64,000 nucleotides of DNA from Symsagittifera roscoffensis (taxonomy: Eukaryota > Xenacoelomorpha > Acoela > Convolutidae), in assembly GCF_963678635.1 (NCBI RefSeq), contig NC_087071.1:9163842-9227841 (forward strand), written 5' to 3'. The notes under the pieces are model-generated. The model was not told the origin of the DNA. It searched no databases and saw only the letters and a list, made by a program, of their open reading frames with translations. Below are positions 1 to 11,026 of the stretch, one piece after another (the first letter of the stretch is position 1; the number at the start of each line of letters is the position of its first letter). The translations under genes and the position numbers were made by a program.

Positions 1-66
1 GATATACTCCTCGCTTGCTGGCTAACATTTCTGATAAACTTGAATCTCTGGAAGTATACAAATTGA

Positions 67-279
67 TCAATAACTGGAAAAAAACCTCTTCAACGTAGAC
101 AACTCTTCTTCGGAAATTATTATTTGCTCCTTCCTCTGAACAATTTGGCCACTGCAATCAATACGCTCTATTCTCGTTAATGAAATTTTAATATCACCCT
201 CTGGAGTCATCCACGCACAAAGCATTGAATTTGGTGATAGGTATGTCTCCACTTTCGCTGATCTCTCGCTGTTGTTCAT
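67..279 (-). CDS. Small ORF D of left-edge overlapping ORF cluster (70 aa, unknown)
   Basis: Seventy-residue frame with an ATG start, last of four consecutive minus-strand frames. It begins inside the end of the upstream exonuclease-like ORF (86-nt overlap, different frame). The sequence is acidic to neutral with no membrane segment and no motif I recognise. A further ATG on the same strand lies at 26-28, only 39 nt downstream, and its frame runs off the window, so the cluster may continue. Overlap with a longer coding frame, and the tight spacing, argue that this is real coding sequence or its recent remnant. I cannot assign a function. Confidence 0.5.
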   Translation of the reverse strand: MNNSERSAKVETYLSPNSMLCAWMTPEGDIKISLTRIERIDCSGQIVQRKEQIIISEEELSTLKRFFSSY

Positions 280-742
280 TTTTCAACCAATCATAAAAAA
301 CCTTGGTTTTCTTCAGGGCACAATAATTCCTGGAGTTGTAATGTGGAATATGTTTATTGCAACTAGGATAATTTTTAAAATATAAGTTTTCAACCCGAGG
401 ACAGCCCAAATCATCTAGGTTTTCAATCTTTCGGTCCAAGTACTTGGCCAAAAATTCTGTTTTTTCTTTTCCTTTAGCGTAAAAAACGGCACCGGGATTT
501 CTCAGCACAAAACTCTGAAGTATTTGATTCAAGTTTATATAAAGATAATCACCGTTTTCCCAATGGAGACCGTGTAAATAATTTGTTAACCAGTTGTAAG
601 CTTTTTGTTCAAGCTTTGGTAGTAGGAAAACGAGTCGATCGCTGTAGTCTGAAGTTGTTTTTGCTAATTCTTTAACCACAAAGGCGTTTTTCTTGTAACA
701 AAAGCCTTCCACGTCAAGCACAACTGATCTCTCGCCTAGCAT
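194..742 (-). CDS. DEDDh-exonuclease-like protein with possible zinc site (182 aa)
   Basis: Intact 182-residue frame starting at an ATG that overlaps the stop of the preceding ORF (ATGCTAG). Visible signatures: LDVEGF at residues 9-14 (acidic pair D10/E12, like Exo I of DEDD nucleases), a YAKGKEKTEFLAKYL stretch around 88-102 (like Exo II), an NLDDLGCP stretch near 108-115, and NYCALKKTKVFYDWL at 139-153 resembling Exo III. In Exo III, however, the expected second aspartate is lysine and the histidine is tyrosine. C114, C128, H131/H134 and C141 could bind zinc. The fold assignment is inference from motif order; the weakened third motif suggests altered or lost catalysis. It overlaps the next ORF by 86 nt. 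It could equally be a structural relative without nuclease activity. Confidence 0.6.
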   Translation of the reverse strand: MLGERSVVLDVEGFCYKKNAFVVKELAKTTSDYSDRLVFLLPKLEQKAYNWLTNYLHGLHWENGDYLYINLNQILQSFVLRNPGAVFYAKGKEKTEFLAKYLDRKIENLDDLGCPRVENLYFKNYPSCNKHIPHYNSRNYCALKKTKVFYDWLKNEQQREISESGDIPITKFNALCVDDSRG

Positions 743-1170
743 TCTAGTAAAAGATAAACTTCTGGTTTTTTCAACTTAATGAAAAGGCAGAACGCTATTC
801 CACTCAAATGTCCCAATAAGCTGTTGTTACAGTTCCAGGGCAACATGTAACAGTACGTGGGACCCTGTTGATAAAATTCGTGTATAAATCCGGCCGCATC
901 GTGCAAAATAGCGTGCAATCGTAAAATTTTGGAATTTTTCAAGTATTTGTCCAAGGAAGAGTTATCAATACCAATCAAGCCACCATAAGGTCTCAACTTA
1001 ATTAAAATGTCGTAGTTAAGGTTATCAGAACTAACAAAAAACAGAGAACATGCAGCTAGAAAATAGTTGCGTCAGTTAGAATTATCAGGATAAGTTTGTT
1101 TCAAAGACGTATAAATTTCGTGAATTATTTTCAAATCAATAGGAGTTACTCTGCTTTTTTGCAATTTCAT
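736..1170 (-). pseudogene. ORF B of the left-edge cluster, one in-frame TGA
   Basis: An ATG at 1168-1170 opens a frame of 145 codons ending at the TAG that overlaps the start of the exonuclease-like ORF. It is continuous apart from one TGA at 1072-1074 (codon 33). The frame resumes immediately and stays open for more than 110 codons, so the TGA is either a single inactivating change or a recoded stop. No domain is recognised; the C-terminal third is rich in aromatic and hydrophobic residues. It lies 28 nt downstream of ORF A. The 7-nt overlap with the next start codon suggests the frames were translated from one transcript by coupled initiation, or belong to a compact viral or transposon genome. 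Confidence 0.45.
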
Positions 1171-1198
1171 TATTTATTTTTTCCAACACCTCTCCAAC

Positions 1199-1705
1199 CT
1201 AATGAATTTCAAGCCAGTGGAAATAAAAGTGACCTTGCAAATACCATTTAGTCTCATTAAGATAACGGTGGTAAATAATTAAATAAACCACCGGAAGTTT
1301 TTTGTATTTTGATAGCTTGTTGAAACATAGACCGATTTTTCTCTCCAAGTCTTTATCAACCCTTTTTGAGGTAAAATCAAACGAATAGTCGAATACGTTT
1401 TCATAATCAGCAAGATTCAAATCGCTCACAGTACCATACTTTTGTTTTGTAGAAATGCACCAAGAGATTTGTTGAAGCTCACTCAAATAAAATTGTTCTT
1501 TGAAAATTAACTCGTATTCTTTCTTTGAAATTTCCTTTGCCCTTTCGAGGAAGACGACGTAGCGTTCATTACTAAATTTGAAAAATGAGTTTTTTTCTGC
1601 GGTTGAAAACACTCCTAATTGTAAATGTTCATTATCAATATCTTCAGTACACCAAGGTCCCTCTAATTTCATTTTTCTTATTTCAAAATTTGTCAAATTT
1701 ATCAT
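1199..1705 (-). CDS. ORF A of left-edge cluster (168 aa, unknown)
   Basis: Intact frame from an ATG at 1703-1705 to a TAG, 168 residues, first of the four clustered minus-strand frames. The protein is charged with many aromatic residues. It includes a KLEGPWCTEDIDNEHLQL stretch near the N terminus and ends in an aromatic segment (FYFHWLEIH). There is no signal peptide and no membrane segment. Nothing upstream within about 300 nt looks like another member of the cluster. Amino-acid composition and length are protein-like rather than random for this AT-rich DNA. The family is not recognised; by context it would act with the exonuclease-like protein. Confidence 0.5.
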   Translation of the reverse strand: MINLTNFEIRKMKLEGPWCTEDIDNEHLQLGVFSTAEKNSFFKFSNERYVVFLERAKEISKKEYELIFKEQFYLSELQQISWCISTKQKYGTVSDLNLADYENVFDYSFDFTSKRVDKDLERKIGLCFNKLSKYKKLPVVYLIIYHRYLNETKWYLQGHFYFHWLEIH

Positions 1706-2005
1706 TTGGTATATTTTGCCCAGAAACGGCCGCCGCCTTTTGAGAGTAATTTCAATCTACTGCCTTTTCACCATAAAATTTAGGTCAAGTTAAGGAATTA
1801 GTTTACTGCTGCCAACAGTTAAGCTACGCTGCAAAATTGGCCGGCGCATTTTTATTATATACCATAAAAGTCAATTCCCCGTTCACTAACAAATTTCAAC
1901 TAGGTCGAAAGTTCATTTGCCCGAAACAAATATAACAATTAACATGATTCATATAATTAACCAGGATCAATAATTAGGACCCCAAAAATTGGAATTAGAA
2001 AGAAT

Positions 2006-2227
2006 TTTGTATTGTGTCCCTTGTTGTTAAGCTAAACTTAGCAAGATCCTAAGTAGGGGGTCTTCTGCTTTTTGGGTGGAAAATTTCTTTCGTTTACAAA
2101 ATCCTAGGATAGGGGTCCTCCAAAAAATTAAGGACCCCTTTCCTAGGATTTTGCTTTACGTGAGGACCCCCCCCCCCCCCCCTTAGGAAGGACCCCCCCC
2201 CTTAGGATCCGGGACACGATACAATAC
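2006..2227. mobile_element. Small palindromic MITE-like element with poly-C tracts
   Basis: The ends are inverted copies: TTTGTATTGTGTCCC at 2006-2020 and GGGACACGATACAATAC at 2211-2227. A second inverted pair lies inside (GATCCTAAG near 2045, CTTAGGATC near 2201). The core is a long hairpin with arms 2097-2119 and 2131-2153 matching at 22 of 23 positions around an 11-nt loop. Two cytosine runs (about 16 and 9) fall between. It has no coding capacity. This layout fits a nonautonomous foldback or miniature inverted-repeat element. Confidence 0.7.
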
Positions 2228-3664
2228 TACTTTGTCTTACTGCAAAGAAAACACTTGATGAAAATTTTTAGCCTGAACCAAGTTATATCAGGAAAAATCA
2301 ATTTTTGCATAAAAGTTTTTTCCCGTTCAATGTTTTTTTTTGAAAACAAAAGCGAGTTTGCAATCAAAAATAAAAAAACCGTTTTTTGAAAATTCGTTTT
2401 TTTTACAATTTCAATGAAACTTTTTAATGATGCAAAAAGGTTTTCATGAAACAAAAACAGTCGCATTTTTGGTTTATTAGAATTTTTAAACAAGTAAAGT
2501 TATATCTATAATGAAGAGTTTTGATTGAAAAGAAGCTTATCGTAAAAGTTTCTTTCTACGGTAGTTAGTTGATATGCTTTTTTTCATAGACTCTATATAA
2601 AAATTGTATCATAGATAAATTTCAACCGTGACTTCAACCGTGTTTATAATTCGGTTGTCCTAGGCCCATTGTTACAATTTTTGTGTATGCTTTATTTCAC
2701 TATGAATATAGCAACAAAGTACATGTGCAACAAAGGACATGGAAACATGGAAAATTTCGAAGCCAGCACTCTTAACTTTATATCATTTTTTTTAGCTGTG
2801 ATTAAAGTTTTAACTTGATCTTAGTACTTTTTTCTAATCACTCGGTCTAAATTGATCAAAATGTCAGCAAATTGAAACGACGGCATTCGTTACAGTTCAG
2901 GCAGAAAGTTTTTTTGCCCGACCCTTTAACCCAAAAGCTCAATCCTTGAACTGAAACTATTCGACCGCAACATGATCGATAGATACATATCAGAAAAAAA
3001 ATTGTAAACGCAAAAAAATAGCTTGAAAAAGCAGCAGCTCAGTTTTCTGATTTAATCAACGTTCAATTTGGGACGAAGTTTAATATTTCTTTGATGAAGT
3101 CTTTTTTTCTATAAGTTTTTTAGTTCATCAAAAATGCAAATTAAGATGGCTGGTTTTTATGTTTACGTTGATAAAACTGTGGCTAAAATAAATGATGCAT
3201 TAAAAAAAACATACAAGCAGTTTTAGAAAAGTCACAACAGCCGAAAAAACGCGCAGAAAAGCAGTGGCAATGAACGCCATGTAATAAAATCAGCTCTTCA
3301 GCAAAGCGTTAACAAATATGAATCATCCTTTCTTCAAACTTAGCCAAAAAGTCTGGTTTTTTATCCAAAAGGAAACCTTTTGATAGGTAAATGAACGTTT
3401 TTCTAAAAATTAGGCAGAAGAAAAAGTTTTTTAATTGTTTGTAATATCAGATTTTCAGCCTATTGCCTAATATAAATACTTCTTCTCTTTAAGTTTACCA
3501 ATGAGTTTTTCAAAAATTTCTATGAAAGAAACGATTCAGCTGCTTTTTGAAAATGATTGCCTTTTTTTGATTAATCAGTTTTTATTTAAAATCGATTTCG
3601 TCTTGCTCATTTGATAAATTGCTTCAAATCTTCAAAAAAACTGCACTCATGATATCATATTCAA
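2228..3664. other. AT-rich stretch without recognisable gene
   Basis: Only short, low-complexity frames occur, such as an 88-codon minus frame at 2227-2493 rich in Phe/Lys/Leu that reads as chance. I see no repeats shared with the rest of the window. Confidence 0.5.
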
Positions 3665-4428
3665 CCCGTACCCAGCAAACTTTCTATGCGAGATCTGATA
3701 TTTTTTTTATTTCTTACATAAGTTGGATCTCAGTTCTGAAAATCGTTATTTCAGATCTGAATAAAAATTTGAAAATTTCAGATCTGAAATTTGGATTAAA
3801 AGAGTTTTCCAGATCTGAAATTATTTTGAAAAACTAAATATCAGATTTGAAACTATATCTGTGAAACCCTTTGGTAAACCGTATTTCATAAACTTCGAGC
3901 GAACAATTGAGTTTTTATTTTTGCAGTAAGCAACTATGTTTACATTAATTAGCGGTGAAAAAACATCCAAATAATTACACAAAGCTTTTTAAAAACTATT
4001 TTTTTTTCAGCTGCTGTTTTAAAAAGTTTTCAAAAATTATTAGAACACCTATCGTACTTTTGATTTTCATGCAGTATTTTATGCGTTTCCGATGCTTACC
4101 TCATGCTCTGAGAAATATAAGTGTCCGAATGAAGACTTTGCTGTGTACCTGCTAGCAGCTAGCAGAAGCTATAAAAAACAGAGGAATAGCAAAAAAAATC
4201 AAAAAAATTGTCTGAAAGAACCATATATCCAGAAATAGATCTGAAATAGAGTTTTTCAGATCTGAAATAACCAAAAAAAAACTAAATTTAAGAACTCACA
4301 TCAGATCTTAAATAAACAATTCCTAAAGTGACCAGGCGTCCTAACATTTCACAGCCTATTCTAGATATTAAACCTAGATCTGAGAAAAATTATTTCAGAT
4401 GCGACTTTGAATTTTACTGAGTACGGGT
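3665..4428. mobile_element. Nonautonomous terminal-inverted-repeat element with palindromic AGATCT motifs
   Basis: Terminal inverted repeats ACCCGTACCCAGCAAA (3665-3680) and TTTACTGAGTACGGGT (4413-4428) match at 14 of 16 positions. Subterminal regions on both sides carry many copies of the palindrome TTTCAGATCTGAAA or close variants (left cluster about 3688-3850, right cluster about 4226-4400). No transposase is visible; the interior ORFs are short and AT-biased. Target-site duplication is unclear. Confidence 0.6.
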
Positions 4429-4884
4429 CAAAATGAGCGTGAAAATACTTCAATGAAAGCTTGAATTAGTTTTTGATTTCAAATTTCAGCTTTGTTCGTT
4501 CTGTGTGCAGCATCGATTCTGACGAATGACTACTCGTATTGTATTAACGTGAGTATTCTTTTCGATCACTTCTAGGTCTATAAGATGACGATAACTAGTC
4601 GGCAAACTTGTAGACAATTTTAGGAACTAAGGTTACGACTAAAACAGTTTAAGCGAGCCCGAAGAAGTACAATCGAAGCGATTCCTTCGGAGTTTCGTCT
4701 GCAGTTTCGCGTTATCCAACTTTCCTATAAAATACGATTGTAAAAGTTTATCTTTCACATTAGTTTTCCCAAAAAACTAATGTGAAAGAAATTTTTCTGC
4801 CGTAATTTACTTTCTGCTCCCTGCATATTCATCATAGCGTTACATTCTCCCGGAAAGTAAAAAATGCCAGATAGTAAGTCTTGT
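4429..4884. other. Unassigned stretch
   Basis: No gene is supported. A short self-complementary pair (TCTTTCACATTAGTTTT / AAAACTAATGTGAAAGA) at about 4751-4792 forms a near-perfect hairpin. Confidence 0.4.
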
Positions 4885-5765
4885 ACATATTGGCTAACGT
4901 CAGGTTGAGTGTTACGCGCTTTCAACTGTTTCTAGCAAAGCCAATTTAAACTGTCTTTCTTAAAATTGGGTCAACAAACGTTTTACGGTTTTAAGACTAT
5001 CGGCCGACTTTCTGCAAACTAAACTATACGCAAAGTTACATGCAAAATTGGTGAACTTATGGCTGGGTCTCAAAATTCCCAGATCACGAGGTCACTGATT
5101 GAAAAAAGGCGATCAAAAGTTCTATTGTTTTTGTTAACCATTCAAAAATAGTTTTGCATACATTATCAAAAAATTTATTGTTGTTGTTCAGTAGAGAAAA
5201 AAAAACCTATCCATCGGATATGGATCGATTTTTTCGTAGCCACTTGCCCCTCATATCCTGAAAAACCAATTAGTTGTTGGTCATATCCGGAGAGCTAAAG
5301 TTACATAAAATGGATTCCTGCTTTCCAACGACAGACTCTCCATCATTCTCGGTTTTTCTTCACCACCAGGACAGGTTGCTCTTCTCCTTCTCAGCCTTCT
5401 TGATCTGTAAAAAAAGGAAAGTAACGATCGTAACTATCGTAACTCGATCGTAACTCCTTTCGCAAATCAATCAATTGATATTCCTTACTTCTACCGTTTT
5501 TTGTCTGGTTTCTTTCAGCAAAAAATTTTGTTCTAGTTTTCGTGGTTTTCAGTTGTCGCAAAAAATAAAATATTTGATGGTTACACGTCACGCAAGTCAA
5601 TTCATTGTCAATAAACAAAAATATTTCCTTAACTTCTTTTTTTACCTTTCACTTCTCTGTTCTTTTTGCTAATATCACTATTTGCTATTTACGACGTATC
5701 GCACATTTCTTTTTTAGGTAGAGTCAGGAATAAATTCTGGTCGTACTCCAAGGACAGTTCACTCC
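4885..5765. repeat. R1 repeat family, copy 1
   Basis: First of four diverged copies of an unnamed repeat (others near 15.54, 19.84 and 21.41 kb). Shared blocks in order: a GGCTAACGTCAG-like start with AATTGGGTCAA (copies 1 and 3 only), ATGGCTGGGTCTCA, CCAACGACAGACT, CTTCTCAGCCTTCTTGAT, and CGTGGTTTTCAGTTGTCGCAAAAAATA. The copies differ by many substitutions and indels, so the family is old. No intact product is encoded. Confidence 0.6.
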
Positions 5766-6301
5766 CTGCACTCATCGAGTTTTTATCCAGCTAGTACCTC
5801 ATCAAACTGATACAGTGCCATAAGACACAATTTGAAAAACACAGTCAAAAGGATTTCATTTCTATCACATCAATTTACTACGTGCCATACGGACCATGAC
5901 GATCTGATGTAAAATAGAGTCTCTTTTCCGATTTTAAACGTCAGTTTTCAATTTAAAATTTAGTTACTATGTTTAAAAAACTTGGGACGCAGGACTCTCC
6001 TGTCAGCCAACAAGCTTAATTGATCCTTGATTCTCTCATCCTCTCCGGAATTATCTTTATTAGTCCTGATTAAAAAAACTAAGAAACTCTGTGTTCTGAA
6101 GGAACGATGAGATAGTCGCCCGCTCTGACAAAACTACTCAAATTTTTCTTCACATCACAAATTGACCAGTTCTCCTAACTGATTGGAATAATCATGCAGG
6201 CTGGGTTACATTGAACTTTTTATTCCACTAACTCCTCTCTAACTTAAAAGTAAATGTTTCTAAAAACAGAAACAAATTTGCATCGCATATTCCTAATTGC
6301 A
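5766..6301. other. Unassigned stretch
   Basis: No supported gene, repeat or RNA. Confidence 0.4.
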
Positions 6302-6646
6302 TCAATTGACGTTTTCTCTATCTTGCCAGAAGTCAACAGCGATTCGAACGTTGTTGATTGCATTCCTCCAACACTTTCGCTCTGCAACCCTCTGTTTACA
6401 AAAGGGCAGAGTCTCTGTTTCAACGGAGCCATTGTGAAGTCACAATGTCACGTTTGTTTCAAAAACTTCCTTTAGTACTTCTTCTTTCTTCCCCGGCCAC
6501 TGTCGATTGTCTTTGCTGTCCTTTTCAGTGCAATTTGACTGCAATCCGGTGAGATACAAAAGACGAAGGACTTCAACTCCGGTGAAATGAGCTGTATGCC
6601 CTTTTGCAATTCTAGAACTGCTTCTCAGCATAATCAAATATTCCAA
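6302..6646 (-). pseudogene. Coding-like fragment of unknown family, one internal TGA
   Basis: Minus frame of 115 codons broken once by TGA at 6440-6442 and in frame on both sides. The composition (many Glu, Arg, Asn; few low-complexity runs) is more protein-like than the surroundings. No domain is recognised. It lies in a stretch of higher GC that continues into the decayed Gypsy-type region, so it may be a remnant of a mobile-element gene. This call rests only on composition and continuity. Confidence 0.3.
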
Positions 6647-7937
6647 CAGTCAAATTGGCGCCGAACCACGTCTTCCTGGCCTATAATCTCCAATTTTATC
6701 AAGTTATTCAGTATATTTTCTTTTCTTTCAGCATAAATGCGTTTTTCTCACTTTTTTCTCCCATATGCCTCCTGCCATCTAATCGCAACTATCATTTCAA
6801 GTAGGATGATCGTTAATGGTTGCGTTGAGTCTGATAAACCCATAAAGAAGAGCTCTCCTGCATCCCAGATCAACACTAGATCGTTTCGCACCGTATTCCA
6901 CCATAGCTGCAACAGAAAATTACAAGGTAATCATCTTGTGTTAACACGATGCCACTCCAGTTGCGATTTCTTGACGTTTCCAGCAGCGGTTCTATAGCAG
7001 TCTTCATAAAGTGGATCTCGTCACTTTCATCTACTGTGTTGTAACTCGTGGCTACTGCTGTTTTCAGCTCTGTCTTTCGAATTCACTGAACCTTCCACCA
7101 GCATATCGCTTGAACTTCATTCCAAATACCGACTCCAGCTCACTCTTAGTTTTCCCACGAACTGCGGCGAATAACTTATAGAGCAGCTCCTAAGATCATT
7201 GTGACGTTCTCGCCAGTCTCCTACACTTTGGTGAGGAGAAAAAATGATCAATTAGGATACACTGGACTTTCGCGTCCACTGCTAAGTGCACTGGTTAGCC
7301 ACTGTTGCATAGGCCACTCACGCTCAAACCCAGCAAATATTATACGCATGCTTGTATCTGATATTCATCACTCTGCCTGATTTTCATTTTCAACTCAATC
7401 GCTCTCTTCAATTTGCAGTATAATTCTCTTCGGTTTGCAAGGTACCTGAAAAGACTTCTAAATTGATGGCCATTTTTTTTTCAGGCTGTATAATTCTAGT
7501 GGCGTCCTTAAAATCTTTTCTGTTTCTCCATGGCTATCAGATTCGAGTTCCGTTTCCGTTTTGAATTTCAATGAAAGATTTTCGAACAGTATCATCAGTT
7601 GCTTATGTTGCTTCGTCAATGCATTCACGCAATCAAGAAACACAGGTTTTCGCCAGGCAGCTTCCAGGTTCCACTCAGTCTTCCGATCCACAACTAGGCA
7701 AATAACGAGAGTGTTCTCTCGACTGCTACTTGCTACTAAGGATAATCTCTTTAGGTTGTGCATGGTGTTTAAGTCAGGCAGATTACAGTCAGCTTTTGGC
7801 TCTTTCTCAACATTCTTGTAAATCGCAAAGTTTTGTGCGCATTAGGACCTGTGTACCCTGATATTTTCAACAATTCCAGGCTTTGTCACGCAAAGGAGAG
7901 TCACTCTTTTTTGATAGGAAGCATATTTCAGTCGTGA
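6647..7937. other. Unassigned moderate-GC stretch
   Basis: Short minus-strand frames (for example 7458-7763, 101 codons, Lys/Glu/Leu-rich) could be fragments of decayed element genes, but I recognise no domain and see no repeat shared with elsewhere. Confidence 0.35.
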
Positions 7938-8170
7938 TAAACCGCTCAAAAACCGCTCAAATCTTGCGCGGTTTTTGAGCGGTTTTTTTGAATAAAACGC
8001 TCAAAACCGTTCAAATCTTGCGCGGTTTATGAGCGGTTTTTTTTAGATAAACCGTTCAAAAACCGCTCAAACTGCTCATTTTGAAGCAAAATTTTGAGGG
8101 TAATTTTCTAAAAAAACCGCTCAAACCGCTCAAATCTTGCTTCGAATTAGGTGAAAAATCTCGACTCGGG
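7938..8170. repeat. GAGCGGTTT hairpin array 1
   Basis: Head-to-tail and inverted copies of GAGCGGTTT (AACCGCTC on the other strand), interleaved with ATCTTGCGCGGTTT. Neighbouring inverted copies could form several stable hairpins. The right edge is a conserved tail, ATTAGGTGAAAAATCTCGACTC, also found in inverse orientation at 13,231 and in the same orientation at 18,330. It has no coding capacity. Confidence 0.75.
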
Positions 8171-11026
8171 GAGAATAGGCGATACCACCATTATCTCAGT
8201 CATCTGCGAGGTACCTTGAGATCTTCCGCATCTTTTACTCTGTTCTAGCTCTATTCGCATCTTTAAATTGTTGTTATTTTCGCTAGATTAGCACCTTTGA
8301 TGGGAAAAATAATTTTCCGGTTTTTCTTCCCATGACTTCAATGCCTAGCATCATGTTCATATCATTGGTTCGTTCGATTACTAGTTCGTTGGCATTGTCC
8401 CTTTCTTTTCCTTTTTTTTTGTTTTCAATACTGACTGGGTCCCGTATTTTTGCACCAAAGACCAGACCTCTTCCATGAATGCCACTCTATTCATTTCGCT
8501 GCTATTTCTGTTCGCATGGTCACAATGGTGCACTTCCTCTTCTTCCCCAGGTAAAGTTCCCAAAAAGGTGCTTTAGCTGCTTTTTCTGTTTTTGGCTTGC
8601 GAGATGATTCCGTAAACAATTTCGTTGATCCAAACTTGGTTTATGCATTGTTGACAGGAGAACTGCTCTCCGTCACTGTTTCGATTGGATTCATAAAAGC
8701 TGAGGGACGTTTTAGCGTAGAAAAAATGTCTCACACATCCTTAATCAATATCGCCGCTGCTTCTATCTCGTCTTCTTAGTCAATGGCAAGTCTATATCTA
8801 CACTTGACGCCCTGGTGTCTCTATCATCCCTTTGATCTTCACAATGCCGAGGGTCATTGCTGTTCGTCGTTGACTTCATCTATTGGGAGACTCGGTACAG
8901 TTTTGTTCACGTTTGGGACAATCTTAGTCTCCTCTTTCAAATCTTAAGTCCTTTTTGGCCATTTTCTCCTCAAACCTTCCCGGCTTCGTAGTGGCTGCCT
9001 CGCTCAATCGTTTTCTTGTTGATTTTTTGGAGAAAACAGTCTGCGCTACTTCAGCAGAGCCGTCTTTTCTAATTTGTCTCAAAAGCTCCTAGTTCAGATG
9101 AATATACTGCTAGGTCTGTTCCGAGTATTGTCCTCATAACCAGAGGCTATTCTGGCATTTCTTCAGGAAGTTCATTGAAATCATTCCAATCTGAAAAGAC
9201 TGTTGATATCTATTGCTTTAAGTTCTGGTTCGGCAATCTTTCCAAATAGCAACTATTCGCTCATGGATTCTCTGAGAACATTCTGAGCTCACCAGTTGAG
9301 AGTTGACGAACCAATCATTGAGATGAGGTTCAAGTGCCACAACGGCCGCCTGCAAAATCCTCCTTTGAGCATGGGAATGCAAAACTTGCAGCTCGGCCGT
9401 CAACTACAGTCAGAAACTCACTGATTTCTCTCCTTGGTAACAGAGGGTCACTTCTCATGGCTAGAAAAAAGTCAATTAGTAGCGGCAGGCTGCTGAAATT
9501 GCGTCTCATATCCTCATCTTTCTTGACTGTATCATCTTCTCCAGATCCGAAGCGGTTCTCGTGCAGCCGATAATGAAACAACACGTGTCTCAGATCTCGC
9601 ATTCTTATTCACGACGCCATCGGTTTTATCAATCCAACTTACCTGGTGGGCTCGTGAAATTGCTCCGGGCGGCGATTCAGAGTATTGAGTTCACCCCATT
9701 TGCATTAGGTCAAGACTATCAACGTCACTAGGCCGTCGAGCTTAAGGTTTTGTACTTCCTCTTTTAGTATGATATCAGATCCCTTCTGAAAGCTCTCTGT
9801 TTCAAATGCGACGAACAATGACAACGTTACTACTACTATTGACAATCCCGTGACTGCTTTGATGTATTCCTTGAGTTTTCCTTGGCTAGGAAGGATGTGC
9901 TTCAACCCACTTCTACTCCTTCTAACATGCTGTCCGTTTGGGTACTACTGTCTTCCTCATGCACATTTTCTCGTCGGATTTTCTCCGAAGTCGTTTGACT
10001 CGTTTTGTCCACACAAGTCCGTTGCTATAATTCATTTTCTATCTGCGCGTTCCAGTACCAAGAGCATGTACGCGTGGATCCTTCTTATCATCGCTCTCTC
10101 GGCGTCAATTGAAACTCGTGGATACAAGTGCAACGACATGTTTGGCTCTGGTTTTCTTCCTAAAACCGAAGCATCAGAGTGCGCCTCCATCTCTCCCATT
10201 TTGGCGTCCAGTAGCTCATCCGCGCTATGTGCGTTCCTTTCTTGCAATACCAATGCTCGTTCTAAATTAAAATGATGATCCGATGGTTATCACCCATTTA
10301 TTGTTTCTTTTTGAGATGCCGGCTGAAATTGAACAGCTTCAGTCACAGTATTTCAACCAGAACCAGCACAGCAATTGTAGCGCTTTTGCTTTCAGTCTTC
10401 TCATGGCTTTACCGCCGGTAGATCTGTCCTTAATGATCTCAGGTTCTTTAGGTCTGACTTTCGATTTGGTGGTTGAAATATCACGCCGGATTTCCTATTT
10501 ATAAGCAATACAAGCATGGCTCAGACTACTTTCGACCATTTTGTGAGCTGTGTTTATCCAGATGACAAAACAGATAAATCAAATGATATTTTGAATATAC
10601 GCATCTTTCAGCGATTCCACTGTCTCACCGATTGTTGCTATCAATTTGTTCACGGCTTACAACACATCATTTTCAGCGATGAACGACTAGTAGACCTGTG
10701 CTTTGACAGTTGATCTTTATTTCCTGCGTAGACGATGCCGATAGGGTTCACTTCTCTTGTCGTTGCAGGCCTTCTTTGGGCTACCAATTTTGGTTATAAT
10801 TTTTCTTCCCTGACGTGTGCTGGTGGAGTCTTCTTCTGCTTAAATATCTTCCCCTGTCGTACATTTGGAGATCGTATCATCTGAAATTGTCCAGGTCTTT
10901 CAGCTCTCCTTCTTTCTTGATGATTTATTTGCACTAACGCTGTTGCTGAGCTGAAGTGGATTTCAGCCGTTATAATCCAGTCTACTCAAGTCAGCCATTA
11001 GCCATTGTCTGACAATCTGACATCAT
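8171..11026. other. Moderate-GC stretch, probably decayed element sequence
   Basis: It lies between two GAGCGGTTT arrays that face each other and downstream, in the minus sense, of the Gypsy-type RT remnant. That is where an integrase would be expected. Minus frames at 9330-9602 (90 codons), 9218-9403 (61) and 10032-10253 (73) look protein-like, but I cannot identify an HHCC finger or D-D-35-E core. No intact gene is supported. Confidence 0.4.

Noticed and set aside
67-1705. Bacterial operon or bacterial contamination
   Set aside because: Overlapping frames look operon-like, but there are no ribosome-binding sites, base composition equals the AT-rich surroundings, and the DNA is continuous with eukaryotic-type repeats.
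4751-4792. Hairpin near 4.77 kb as a terminator or microRNA precursor
   Set aside because: A perfect short inverted repeat in AT-rich DNA; no flanking structure or conservation evidence available here.
7938-8170. GAGCGGTTT arrays as a CRISPR array
   Set aside because: Units are short, direct and inverted copies are mixed, there are no uniform spacers, and the context is eukaryotic.
9850-10275. 141-codon plus ORF with hydrophobic start
   Set aside because: Complement of protein-like minus-strand sequence; no acceptable motif, and composition typical of a shadow frame.
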